DNA of 64,000 nucleotides, taken from the NCBI GenBank assembly GCA_002494885.1, contig DACV01000007.1, positions 140,990-204,989 on the forward strand. The letters are read 5' to 3'. Source of the DNA: Methanobacterium sp. UBA44. Its GTDB lineage: Archaea; Methanobacteriota; Methanobacteria; Methanobacteriales; Methanobacteriaceae. The notes beneath the pieces were generated by a model. The model was given only the letters and a program-made list of their open reading frames with translations, was not told the DNA's origin and did not search any database. Within the stretch, counting starts at the first letter, position 1, and each line of letters starts with the position of its first letter. This document shows positions 54,850 through 63,572 of this stretch, piece by piece. A program made the position numbers and the translations under genes.

Positions 54850-55539
54850 TTAATTATTTTTTAAAATGTTAAAAGAAGCATCAATTAAATCAATTGAATT
54901 AATAAATGATTCTAAATAGCTAACCCATTCTGGCATTTCATAAACAAACACAGGAGTTCCTGAAGCAGTTATAGGCATATCAACTTTTTTAATTGAACTG
55001 CTCTGAGTTCTTTTACTTGTGTCTCTTTGATAGTAATTAAAATCTGGAAGAAGTTTATGTACCCTCTCTGCCAGTATGATTGATTTTGAATCCATACTTG
55101 GAGTTGCGACGTAATATCCTTCTCCATATCCTTTTTCGTGGTCATGGCAGATAATTACAAGGTCATAATCCGATTTTTTAATGTCTGGAATAACATACGA
55201 TGCAACCAGAGATTCACCATTTAAACGGCCCGTAGAAAAGACTTCAGGATCCTTAGTTACCGTTACCTGGTAATTAATAATTTCAATATTATGCGTAAGG
55301 GCATATAATTTAATTACTTCAGGTACGACTGCAGTAGACAAATCTTCACGCGGATGCATGCCCGTTATAACAGCTATTTTAGGTCCTTCTGAACCATAAT
55401 GATTATATATATCTTTAGTTACGTATCCCATGCTATTAGAGCCTAAGTCGAAGTTTTCACCGGAATTCAACAAAATAAAAAAAATAGCTCCAGCAATAAA
55501 TAAAAATAAAATAGCAATAGTTAACCTTTTTCTAACCAT
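54850..55539 (-). CDS. Membrane-anchored or secreted M14-like protein
   Basis: This 229-residue protein has an N-terminal hydrophobic anchor (RLTIAILFLFIAGAIFFILL), then an alpha/beta domain. AVITGMHPRED has an HxxE like the zinc site of M14/AspA-type carboxypeptidases, and VIICHDHEKGYGEGYYVATP could supply another histidine, but the protein is shorter than a full M14 enzyme. Its substrate and activity are unknown. A degraded duplicate lies directly downstream. The ATG at 55539 has GTGAT upstream. Confidence 0.6.
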   Translation of the reverse strand: MVRKRLTIAILFLFIAGAIFFILLNSGENFDLGSNSMGYVTKDIYNHYGSEGPKIAVITGMHPREDLSTAVVPEVIKLYALTHNIEIINYQVTVTKDPEVFSTGRLNGESLVASYVIPDIKKSDYDLVIICHDHEKGYGEGYYVATPSMDSKSIILAERVHKLLPDFNYYQRDTSKRTQSSSIKKVDMPITASGTPVFVYEMPEWVSYLESFINSIDLIDASFNILKNN

Positions 55540-55616
55540 CAGATCACTCTGGAAATTATATTAAATTCTTCGTATTTAAATTTGTATTCTTTTATCTTTG
55601 CTGTAAAAGATTATAT

Positions 55617-56657
55617 TTACTCTGATCTGTCATTTAAAAATTGTTCCATCATTATTGCTGTTCCAATTGCCGGGGCTACAACACACTCTTCTTTTGTTAA
55701 TAATTTGTCCATTCCTACTGATTCAATTTCTGCAATTTCTGCTGATTTTTTACCAATAATATCCATTCCAAGACCCGTAGTGACTACTTTATCAATACCT
55801 TCTCTTTTTGAAACATCTAATAAAGCTTCAGCAATCTTTTGGACCTGTTTTTGGTATATGTATTCTGCAATTTCCTCTATTTCCAGTTTGCTTAACATAT
55901 CGAGATCTCCGCATATCACCCTGGAAATCCTTCTCATACATTCTATTTTTGATTTTCCGGCTCCATCAGAAGTGCTGCATGTATAATCTTCTTCTTTTAT
56001 ATTCCCAAGAATTAAATGTACATCAGCCGTAGTTGCAAATAGTTCAGATGATATTCTAGCCCACTGACCTTTTAAAGGCACCTTATCAACTAATGTAGCT
56101 ATATTAGTTCTTAAAGTACCGCTATAAACTAATTCACCAGTTTTTAATCGTTCAAGGTCTGATCTTCCTTTAGCACATTCTGATCCGTTTATTATTGGGA
56201 TTATATCTGTGGTAGTGCTTCCAGCATCAATCATTATGCAATTATCTTCAATTTTAGAGGCAATTTCAGCTGTTGCTATCCAGTTTGCTGCTGCAACTTC
56301 ATCGGGCCTATCTATTGTTTCATCATGGTCCAATAATCCTCTGAGCCCGATGAATCCAACTGGTACTCCAAGAAATTCCTTAGATTTTCCTGCAATATCT
56401 TTTACACCTTCTTTTTTAGTTTTATATGCATCAACAAGTTCTGCCGTCATACAAACTCCTGCAGCATCAATTGTTTCTGCATCTTCCCCTAAAAGGTCTA
56501 AAAGTGCATTTTCAAGTTCATCTTTTTTAAGCCACATTGGAAAATACTTAAAATCAGTCCTGATACCGATAATATTTCCTTCAGTGTCAAAGTCAACCAC
56601 TGCGAGGTCTGTGTTTGCTCCTCCAATGTCAAATCCTGCAATTTTCATAAAAGTCAC
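55617..56657 (-). CDS. mfnF: Methanofuran biosynthesis enzyme MfnF
   Basis: MfnF couples gamma-glutamyltyramine with the phosphorylated furan methylamine to form the core of methanofuran. The 346-residue protein is of the hydantoinase/ASKHA-like H4MPT-linked C1-transfer family: FDIGGANTDLAVVD (phosphate-1 motif), MIDAGSTTTDIIPI (phosphate-2) and TTGLGMDIIG. Its start overlaps the end of mfnD (56654-56657), so the two methanofuran genes are coupled. An alternative ATG three codons in is possible. Confidence 0.88.
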   Translation of the reverse strand: MTFMKIAGFDIGGANTDLAVVDFDTEGNIIGIRTDFKYFPMWLKKDELENALLDLLGEDAETIDAAGVCMTAELVDAYKTKKEGVKDIAGKSKEFLGVPVGFIGLRGLLDHDETIDRPDEVAAANWIATAEIASKIEDNCIMIDAGSTTTDIIPIINGSECAKGRSDLERLKTGELVYSGTLRTNIATLVDKVPLKGQWARISSELFATTADVHLILGNIKEEDYTCSTSDGAGKSKIECMRRISRVICGDLDMLSKLEIEEIAEYIYQKQVQKIAEALLDVSKREGIDKVVTTGLGMDIIGKKSAEIAEIESVGMDKLLTKEECVVAPAIGTAIMMEQFLNDRSE

Positions 56658-57652
56658 TCATATTTTTTAATCTTTAATCCACTACTATCTTTACAAAATG
56701 ATATTTTTCCATTAAGAGTCATTTTCGAAGGTAATTTTCCATGAACAGAATCTAAAATAGCCTCACCCAGATTTAAATTCAAAATCTCTTTTAAAGCAAC
56801 ATAAGGCGTGGTTATTCTTGAATTTATTTCTACAAGATGTACATCATTACCAAGAATCATATCAACACCAACATAACCTTTCAATCCTTTAATAGATTCT
56901 ACTGCTTTTTTTGCCACTTTTTTAGCTTCAAATTCAAGTTCATGGGTTAAAGGCACGTATCCTCCTTTATAATCAATTCCAGATTCTGAAAACTCAATAT
57001 TCTGAGAATTTAAGCTTAAAGGGATTGCTTCTTTACCACTGCCTAAGAGACTTACACTAACAGAAATCCCTTTAATAAAGTCTTGAACCAAAAAATAGGG
57101 CAGTTCAGTCTGAAGATTAGAAACTGCTTCCTTGAATTCATTTAGATTAGTTACAACAGTGACTCCAGAACATGAAACCCCATCCGCGGGTTTTACAACT
57201 TTAGCTTTATTGAAATCTCTATAATTATCAACATCGTAAAAAAATACCCTTTCAGTATCTATAACTGGTACTTTCCCCTTTAATGATTCATACATCTCAT
57301 ATTTATTAGAACATTTCATTACTGCCTCAGAACTTGACCCTGCAACTTCTGTACCTTTTTTTTCTATTAATTCTGTAATTTTATATAGAATAAATTTTTC
57401 TTCAGGGGCTATTACAAAACATGAATCATAATTGGGGATATTTTCATCCAACCACTCCATTAAGTCTCCTGTAAGCCCAATAGGGTTGTTACAATTGTTA
57501 CCTACTTCAATATATGCATCTGAGATTAAGTAATCCACATTTTTATCCTTTAAATCATCTAAAAGACCATTAAGCATGGCAGTCCCTTCAGCATAGATTG
57601 AGGGGTCTTTCAGACCCAAAGCTGTAGCATATTCAAGAATAAGTATTTTCAT
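56654..57652 (-). CDS. mfnD: Tyramine-L-glutamate ligase MfnD (ATP-grasp)
   Basis: MfnD makes gamma-glutamyltyramine in methanofuran synthesis. The protein is an ATP-grasp ligase, with VVKPADGVSCSGVTVV, the LVQDFIKGISVSVSLLGSG strand and the metal-binding VDMILGNDVHLVEINSRIT. I start it at the ATG at 57652 (332 residues), with GGAG 9 nt upstream; an in-frame TTG at 57667 lies before that SD. A 9-bp hairpin (57664-57686) includes part of the SD, which could limit translation. It overlaps mfnF by 4 nt. Confidence 0.88.
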   Translation of the reverse strand: MKILILEYATALGLKDPSIYAEGTAMLNGLLDDLKDKNVDYLISDAYIEVGNNCNNPIGLTGDLMEWLDENIPNYDSCFVIAPEEKFILYKITELIEKKGTEVAGSSSEAVMKCSNKYEMYESLKGKVPVIDTERVFFYDVDNYRDFNKAKVVKPADGVSCSGVTVVTNLNEFKEAVSNLQTELPYFLVQDFIKGISVSVSLLGSGKEAIPLSLNSQNIEFSESGIDYKGGYVPLTHELEFEAKKVAKKAVESIKGLKGYVGVDMILGNDVHLVEINSRITTPYVALKEILNLNLGEAILDSVHGKLPSKMTLNGKISFCKDSSGLKIKKYE

Positions 57653-57663
57653 ATTATACAACT

Positions 57664-57780
57664 CCAAAATATTTTTTATATTTTGGGCCCCACAAAATTC
57701 AAAGCCAGCACATCTTGAAAAATCTATGATTTTTCATGCATAAAAATTGTATGCATTTTCTCCAGCTTTCGATTTGCGGT
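57664..57780. repeat. Hairpin array (copy C) upstream of mfnD
   Basis: Three stems lie between wecC and mfnD: CCAAAATAT/ATATTTTGG with a five-T loop (57664-57686), GAAAAAT-CTATG-ATTTTTC (57717-57735) and ATGCATA/TATGCAT (57736-57756). The segment 57712-57739 is identical over 28 bp to 14913-14940, and CAGCTTTCGATTTGCGGT (57763-57780) matches 14965-14981 except for one extra T. This is a dispersed repeat and not a chance terminator. The first stem abuts the mfnD SD. Confidence 0.8.
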
Positions 57781-57822
57781 GTGCAAAAATGGAAACATAA
57801 GAAATGCTGTCAAAAATAAAAA

Positions 57823-59124
57823 TTAAATTCTTCCAATACCTTTAAAAATCACGCCTTTCTCTTTAAATTCTTCAGGATTCAGAACTGGCCTTGTGCAGAT
57901 AAATATTTTTTTTTCAATCATATCTGGCTTTATACTTTTGTATTCATCGTGATCAGTGATAAGAATAACTATATCACATTTTAGAGCATCTTCCATACTC
58001 ACTGGAGTCGCTCCAAATGATTTTATAAGATCATCAGATGTATGAGGATCATTAGCGTATACTTCAGCTCCACTTTGGACTAAAAGATTTATTAATGGTT
58101 CTGCAGGGGTTTCTCGTGCATCTGCAACATTTCCTTTATAAGCCACACCCAATATTCCTATTTTTGAATTTTTAATCTGTTTTCCAGCATCATTTAATGT
58201 TTCTTCCACAATTTCGGCAACATGTTCAGGCATTTTTTCATTTACAGCCCGTGCATTTTTAATTAAAGTAGAATTCACACCTTCTTTTTCAGCCATTTCA
58301 ACTATAAAATATGGATCAATGGATAAACAATGTCCGCCGACCCCTGGACCCGGGATATGAAGGTCAACCCTTGGATGATGATTTGCAGCTTTAATAGCAT
58401 CAATTGCATCAATGCCCAGTTTTTCACATACCATGGCAAGCTCATTTGATAAGGCAATGTTGGTATCTCTATAGGTATTCTCCATTAATTTTACCATTTC
58501 TGCCGTAATAAGATTCTTAACCTTTATTATCTTACCATTTGTGATGTATTCATAGAGATTCACTGCTTTATCAGCACTTTCCTTATTTATTCCACCAATA
58601 ACCCTTGCATTATGGGTCATTTCATAAATTGTATTGTTAGGAAGCGCTCTTTCGGGAGTGCATGCAACTCCAAAATCATTTCCTGCTTTTAAACCGCTTT
58701 TTTCAAGGATTGGGATTACAACGTCTTCACATGTTTTTGGGGGTATTGTACTTTCTATAATAACAAGATCGCCCTTTTTAAGGCCTTTTGATATCATATC
58801 ACATGCAGATCTAACTGCAGACAGATCAGATCTTTTATATTGATCAACAGGTGTTGGCACAATTACTATCATGACTTTAGAATATTTTGAAGCAGTTATT
58901 CCATCCTCTGTTGCAACCAGTTTTTTATCTATAATGGCTTTTTTAACCAGTTGATCAAGCCCTGGCTCTATTACTGGAGAAATGCCTTTATTTACCAATT
59001 CTATTGTTTCTTTGTTAATATCAACGCCAGTCACTTCTAAACCGCTGTTTGCAAAAAGAGCAGCAGTTGGAAGGCCAATATGTCCTAAGCCAAACACTGT
59101 AATCTTTGGATTCTCTTTAGTCAT
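57823..59124 (-). CDS. wecC: UDP-N-acetyl-D-mannosamine dehydrogenase
   Basis: This enzyme oxidises UDP-ManNAc to UDP-ManNAcA in two NAD-dependent steps. The 433-residue protein has the Rossmann motif VFGLGHIGLPTAALFA, the catalytic-cysteine region in GPGVGGHCLSIDPYFI and the C-terminal UDP-binding domain (ILGVAYKGNVADARETPA). It follows wecB by 28 nt in the same direction and forms the UDP-ManNAcA pathway with it. The product is a building block of cell-surface glycans or N-glycans in methanogens. Confidence 0.95.
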   Translation of the reverse strand: MTKENPKITVFGLGHIGLPTAALFANSGLEVTGVDINKETIELVNKGISPVIEPGLDQLVKKAIIDKKLVATEDGITASKYSKVMIVIVPTPVDQYKRSDLSAVRSACDMISKGLKKGDLVIIESTIPPKTCEDVVIPILEKSGLKAGNDFGVACTPERALPNNTIYEMTHNARVIGGINKESADKAVNLYEYITNGKIIKVKNLITAEMVKLMENTYRDTNIALSNELAMVCEKLGIDAIDAIKAANHHPRVDLHIPGPGVGGHCLSIDPYFIVEMAEKEGVNSTLIKNARAVNEKMPEHVAEIVEETLNDAGKQIKNSKIGILGVAYKGNVADARETPAEPLINLLVQSGAEVYANDPHTSDDLIKSFGATPVSMEDALKCDIVILITDHDEYKSIKPDMIEKKIFICTRPVLNPEEFKEKGVIFKGIGRI

Positions 59125-59152
59125 TTTTAATCTCTCTGGAATTAATGAAATA

Positions 59153-60469
59153 TCAAATAAATTCCTTTATCAATATCAATTTATCTTTTAAGTTAAGCTC
59201 ATTATCTGGATACAATGGATTACCATTATCAAATACTATATTAACTTTTATATTACTATTTATCCTTTCAAATTCGCCTAATTTAATATCATCATTAATT
59301 TTTATTAGTTTACGGGTTCTATTTTTCATTATATTTTCAGGTACTGATATTTTAAGTTTGCCATCTTCATATAGGCTTAATATGGCATCAAGAATTTTCT
59401 TTGATGAATCTCCAGCCCCATAGGGATTTATAGCTTCCTTCATTTCATTATAACGTTCTGTGTTGTTAAGGATTTTCCTTACATTTTCAATAATTTTTTT
59501 CTTTTCTGAGCCTAGAAGTATGTTTCCACCAGCTTCAACGGTTTCAGGACGTTCAGTATTATATCTAAGTGTCATACAAGGTATATCTAAAGTAATAGCT
59601 TCTTCTTGAAGGCCACCAGAATCAGTCATGACTAATTTAGACCTTGATAAGAGAAGTAAAAAGTCAAGATATCCAACTGGTTTTATAAGTTTAATGTGCT
59701 CTGTATTTTCAAGTTTTTTAAGTAGATCAAACTTTTCAAGAGTTTTAACAGTCCGGGGGTGTATTGGAAATACAATGGTAATCTCATCAAGCTCGATTAA
59801 TGCATCTACTATATTTTGCAGTCTTTCCTGATTATCAACATTTTCTGCACGGTGCATGGTAAGTGTCATAATTTCCCCCTGGAAATTGGGAGTTGATGTG
59901 TTATTTGATTTCTTTTCAGCAATTTTAAGGTTCCTTATGCATGCATCGACTACTGTATTTCCAGTTATAAAAATATCTTCAGGATCCATGCCTGCAAAAA
60001 GTAAATTTAGAGCTGATTCTTCAGTTGGTACAAAATAAAGTTTTGAACAGATGTCTGCAACTTCTCTGTTAATTTCTTCAGGCATAGATTTATCATAGGA
60101 CCTTAAACCTGCTTCTACATGCCCCACTGGAATATGAAGTTTCGATGATACAATTGCTCCAGAAAGTACAGCATTAGTATCTCCCTGAACAAGTACTAAA
60201 TCAGGTTTCTCATCAAGCAAAATATCTTCTATTCCTTTAATCATATTAGCTGTTTGCTCTCCGTGAGATCCAGAGCCTACACCTATATTATAATCAGGTT
60301 TTTTTAATTCTAAGTCAATAAAAAACTGATCCGACATTTCATGATCATAGTGCTGTCCAGTGTGAATCAAAATATAATTAATACCCCTTTTCTCAATTTC
60401 ATCAATTAAAGGTGCCATTTTAATTATTTCAGGCCTTGTTCCTATTACAACTGCAATTTTCATTGACAT
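59153..60469 (-). CDS. wecB: UDP-N-acetylglucosamine 2-epimerase with C-terminal extension
   Basis: This non-hydrolysing epimerase converts UDP-GlcNAc to UDP-ManNAc. The 438-residue protein has VVIGTRPEIIKMAPL, THRAENV-type active-site residues (MTLTMHRAENVDNQERL), TDSGGLQEEA and NPYGAGDSSKKI. Normal family members end near the last motif at about residue 365; here some 70 extra residues follow (from LKISVPENIMKN on), with no recognised domain. It is upstream of wecC in one operon. No clear SD is seen, so the gene may be leaderless. Confidence 0.93.
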   Translation of the reverse strand: MSMKIAVVIGTRPEIIKMAPLIDEIEKRGINYILIHTGQHYDHEMSDQFFIDLELKKPDYNIGVGSGSHGEQTANMIKGIEDILLDEKPDLVLVQGDTNAVLSGAIVSSKLHIPVGHVEAGLRSYDKSMPEEINREVADICSKLYFVPTEESALNLLFAGMDPEDIFITGNTVVDACIRNLKIAEKKSNNTSTPNFQGEIMTLTMHRAENVDNQERLQNIVDALIELDEITIVFPIHPRTVKTLEKFDLLKKLENTEHIKLIKPVGYLDFLLLLSRSKLVMTDSGGLQEEAITLDIPCMTLRYNTERPETVEAGGNILLGSEKKKIIENVRKILNNTERYNEMKEAINPYGAGDSSKKILDAILSLYEDGKLKISVPENIMKNRTRKLIKINDDIKLGEFERINSNIKVNIVFDNGNPLYPDNELNLKDKLILIKEFI

Positions 60470-60550
60470 AAATGAAAATTAAGTTTCAATATTAATAAAT
60501 TTAATTATAATTCGTATTTCCATTTAAAATAATTTACTTTAAAAAAAACA

Positions 60551-61933
60551 TTACCCTCGTCTTCTTTGAGCTCTGTATTCATCTATAACTTTAATAAGTT
60601 TATTTTCTTCTTCTTTTTTGCGTTTATTTTCCACTTTCCTTCTCCATTTTTCTATTTCTCTATTTAAAACGTCTTCTTCTATCACTGCAAATTCATCGAT
60701 CATTTGAAGGTTGATATTATTTAAATCAAGTACTGGTACCATATTTTTTTCAAATTCTTCTTCTGCAAGATGTGACATTTTATCTGCCACTATAACGGCT
60801 TTAATGCCCATTTCAATTAGTAAAGAAGCGGTTTGTGAGCCTCCTCCTTCTGTACTGGATAAAAGGATTACATCACCTTTTTTTATTTTCCAGTATTCAC
60901 ATGCACTCCTTATTCCCTCTCTGGTGAATGATTCAATTATCTTTACGGGAATTCCTTTTTTTGATAGCTCCATTATCCTGATCTTCTTTATAGATTGCAT
61001 GTTTTCCTCAAGCTTTTCTCTGAGGGCTTTTTCTTTGGTATATTTTTCCTGTAAACCTTTTATTATGGCTACTTTAGATGATATTTCCTTTTTACGTAGA
61101 ATGTCCTTTGAATAATCATAATGCAGTTTTTCTATCTTCCCTTCAATAGAAGATATTTTTTTCCTGTAATTACTGACTTCTTTTTTTAAATTCTTATTTT
61201 TACGCTTTAGATTTTTTATCTGTCTTTCCTGAGATTTTATTTTCAGTTTAAGTCTTTTTGCAGCTTCTTCTATTTCTTTAAGTTTTTCCTCATCTATTGA
61301 TTCTATATCTCTTTCCATCTCTTCAATCTGGATTCCCAGATCATCTTCCTCAGGAATATTCAGAATCTCATCTATTGCTTTGGTAATTGGACTGCCCCTG
61401 ATAACCATACTTTTAATTTCATCAACTTCTTCATCAGATAAATTAAGATTTTCAGTGCGTTTTTCGATCTGGCAAAGCTTATTCTGGTAATTTTTATATG
61501 ATTTAATTGCTGCTGCAAGTGCATCCCTTTCATGAGCATTTTCAGGAAAATCAGTTGCAGATATTTCATTTAAATAACTATCTACCAGTTCCGTCTTTGA
61601 ACTAACTGTAAAAGTCTTACTTGGAGATGATATTTTAGAATTAAGTGAAGAAGCAAGCTTTTTAACCATCTTTGGGGCAGGATAAACATCTGTAGCAATC
61701 AAAATAGCTTTTCCATGGCTGATAATATGAGTTATAATATCAGCTTTGGATATTTCTTTACAGCTTTTTAATGAAATTAAATTTCCAGAAAGATCCATAA
61801 TTGCTATTCCTACAGTTAATCCAGGATCAAAGCCCACTATAATCCATTTCTGCCTTTCATTTGATGCTCTGGCAGTTAAAAAATAGTCTTGATTTTCGGT
61901 TTTTTCTATTTCACCAATATTTTTGTAAACCAG
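60551..61933 (-). CDS. DUF460 RNase H-like protein with coiled coil (apparent CTG start)
   Basis: This archaeal DUF460 protein has unknown cellular role. It has an RNase H/RuvC-like N-domain (KWIIVGFDPGLTVGIAI, with the first catalytic Asp in FDPG, and ENAHERDALAAAIKSYKN with later acidic residues), a coiled coil (about residues 180-300 of the 460) and a C-terminal domain with LSSTEGGGSQTASLLI. The first canonical start, GTG at 61837, would cut the first beta-strand. The frame is open upstream, and AGGAGG (61941-61946) is spaced 7 nt from a CTG at 61933. I take that CTG as the start. Confidence 0.78.
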   Translation of the reverse strand: MVYKNIGEIEKTENQDYFLTARASNERQKWIIVGFDPGLTVGIAIMDLSGNLISLKSCKEISKADIITHIISHGKAILIATDVYPAPKMVKKLASSLNSKISSPSKTFTVSSKTELVDSYLNEISATDFPENAHERDALAAAIKSYKNYQNKLCQIEKRTENLNLSDEEVDEIKSMVIRGSPITKAIDEILNIPEEDDLGIQIEEMERDIESIDEEKLKEIEEAAKRLKLKIKSQERQIKNLKRKNKNLKKEVSNYRKKISSIEGKIEKLHYDYSKDILRKKEISSKVAIIKGLQEKYTKEKALREKLEENMQSIKKIRIMELSKKGIPVKIIESFTREGIRSACEYWKIKKGDVILLSSTEGGGSQTASLLIEMGIKAVIVADKMSHLAEEEFEKNMVPVLDLNNINLQMIDEFAVIEEDVLNREIEKWRRKVENKRKKEEENKLIKVIDEYRAQRRRG

Positions 61934-62151
61934 TCGATTTCCTCCTGAATGGTCACTTATTAAGATATAATAATCCTTAATTATTAAAATTATGTTATTA
62001 CATTAATATATTAAAAATTAATACAATTTATATTTATTTATTAAACTTTTACAGTTTCATTAAAAATAACATTTTAAGGTTAAAAATTATAAAAGGCTGA
62101 TGATTTGGAATTTAGCAGTTTAAACAAATTTATCTCAAAAAATAGAGTTAA

Positions 62152-63456
62152 TCAAGCATTCTCTATGGCTTTTTTAATATCATGACTCAATTTTTGCAAT
62201 TTTCCAGAAGATCTGGCCTCAACATATACCCTCATCAACGGTTCAAATCTAGAAGGCCTTACCAGCACAAATGAATCATTCCCCATTATTTTAATTCCTT
62301 CTGTATTGTCAATTTGGCTTTGGGGCTCTAATTTTTCCTTTAAACTATCAAGAACTTTATCTTTCTCATCATGCTGACACTCAATTGAAAATTCTGTCCT
62401 TGGATATTCTGGAATCTCGCTGATTAATGTTGATATAGTTTTATTATGCTTACAAACAATTTCAAGTACTTTAACTGCTGCAAAAATTGCATCAAAACAT
62501 TTCTGGAACTCAGGAAAAACATACATTCCTGAATCTTCGCCTCCAAATAAAGCGTCATTCTTTATTATTTCATCAAGAACATTATTTATGGGTGCTTTAA
62601 TAAGATTACCGCTATAATCTGAAACAATTTCCTCTAAAGACATGGAAGCTGTAACCGAAGAAACTATCGTCCCCTTCGGGTTTTTAATCAAATATTCCCT
62701 GGCAAGTAAACCCAGAATGGTCTGATCTCTAATCATATTTCCTTTTTCATCTATAAAAACAACCCTATCGCCATCGTTATCCATAGAAATCCCTATATCT
62801 GCCCCTATATCCTTTACGAGATTTGAAACAAGGGAAACGCTTTCAGGAGTTGGTTCAGCAAATTTTCTAGAAGCAGAATATTTTGGTTGACAACCAAAAA
62901 GTATAGCTTCTGAACCTAATTTACTCAATATTTCAGGCAAGAATGGAACTGATGAACCATTTGAACAATCCAGTACCACTTTAGGGGCCATGCTGCTTAT
63001 TAATTCCTTTTCTATATTTTCTAATATGGCATTCATATATTTATCAACATAATCATGGACATATGAAAGTTCACCTATGTTATCCCATTTTACTTTTTCA
63101 GCATGTCTTTGAACCAGGGGTATATCGTGATTGCTGAATATTTTAATGTCTATTTCCTCAGGATGCATATGTGAAGCGGTTATAGTGACAATAACATCAG
63201 TATTATATAAATGGGCCCCATAATGGACTGTAGGTATAGGTGATACTCCAAAATCTACTACATTTATCCCTGATGCTAATATACCTGCAGTGATGGATCT
63301 TTTTATCATTTGGGAGGCCGAATTAGTGTCTCTTCCAACTACCACAGTTTTACCAGGCCGCATAAAATTCCCTATGATATTTCCAAGATTTGAGGCGAAC
63401 TCATTTGTTATTTCAGAGTTAACTGCTCCTCTAATCTCTTTTATATATGAAGACAT
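62152..63456 (-). CDS. Phosphohexomutase, divergent GlmM-like
   Basis: This alpha-D-phosphohexomutase probably interconverts glucosamine-6-P and glucosamine-1-P or related sugars. From the ATG at 63456 (SD GGAGGT) it is 434 residues and starts at the family N-terminus (SSYIKEIRGAVNSE). The catalytic serine is in TASHMHPEEID (Ser95), where the usual TASHNPPEYNG loop is altered; the metal loop is DNDGDR, and the sugar loop is GGEDSGM. All catalytic acids and the Ser are kept. The neighbour at 63.6 kb, a hexapeptide nucleotidyltransferase, fits GlcNAc-1-P activation. Exact substrate uncertain. Confidence 0.85.
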   Translation of the reverse strand: MSSYIKEIRGAVNSEITNEFASNLGNIIGNFMRPGKTVVVGRDTNSASQMIKRSITAGILASGINVVDFGVSPIPTVHYGAHLYNTDVIVTITASHMHPEEIDIKIFSNHDIPLVQRHAEKVKWDNIGELSYVHDYVDKYMNAILENIEKELISSMAPKVVLDCSNGSSVPFLPEILSKLGSEAILFGCQPKYSASRKFAEPTPESVSLVSNLVKDIGADIGISMDNDGDRVVFIDEKGNMIRDQTILGLLAREYLIKNPKGTIVSSVTASMSLEEIVSDYSGNLIKAPINNVLDEIIKNDALFGGEDSGMYVFPEFQKCFDAIFAAVKVLEIVCKHNKTISTLISEIPEYPRTEFSIECQHDEKDKVLDSLKEKLEPQSQIDNTEGIKIMGNDSFVLVRPSRFEPLMRVYVEARSSGKLQKLSHDIKKAIENA

Positions 63457-63572
63457 TCTACCTCCAAAAATAAAACGTATCCTATTCATTAAAATAATAA
63501 AAGAGGGTTTTTAGGACCCTAATAATTCTTTAATTTACTAAATGTTCCCTAAATTCTTATAATTCCATATAA

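Noticed and set aside
62152..63489. Longer phosphohexomutase from the ATG at 63489
   Set aside because: The family N-terminus starts at the ATG at 63456, which has a GGAGGT SD; the extra 11 residues translate the SD itself.
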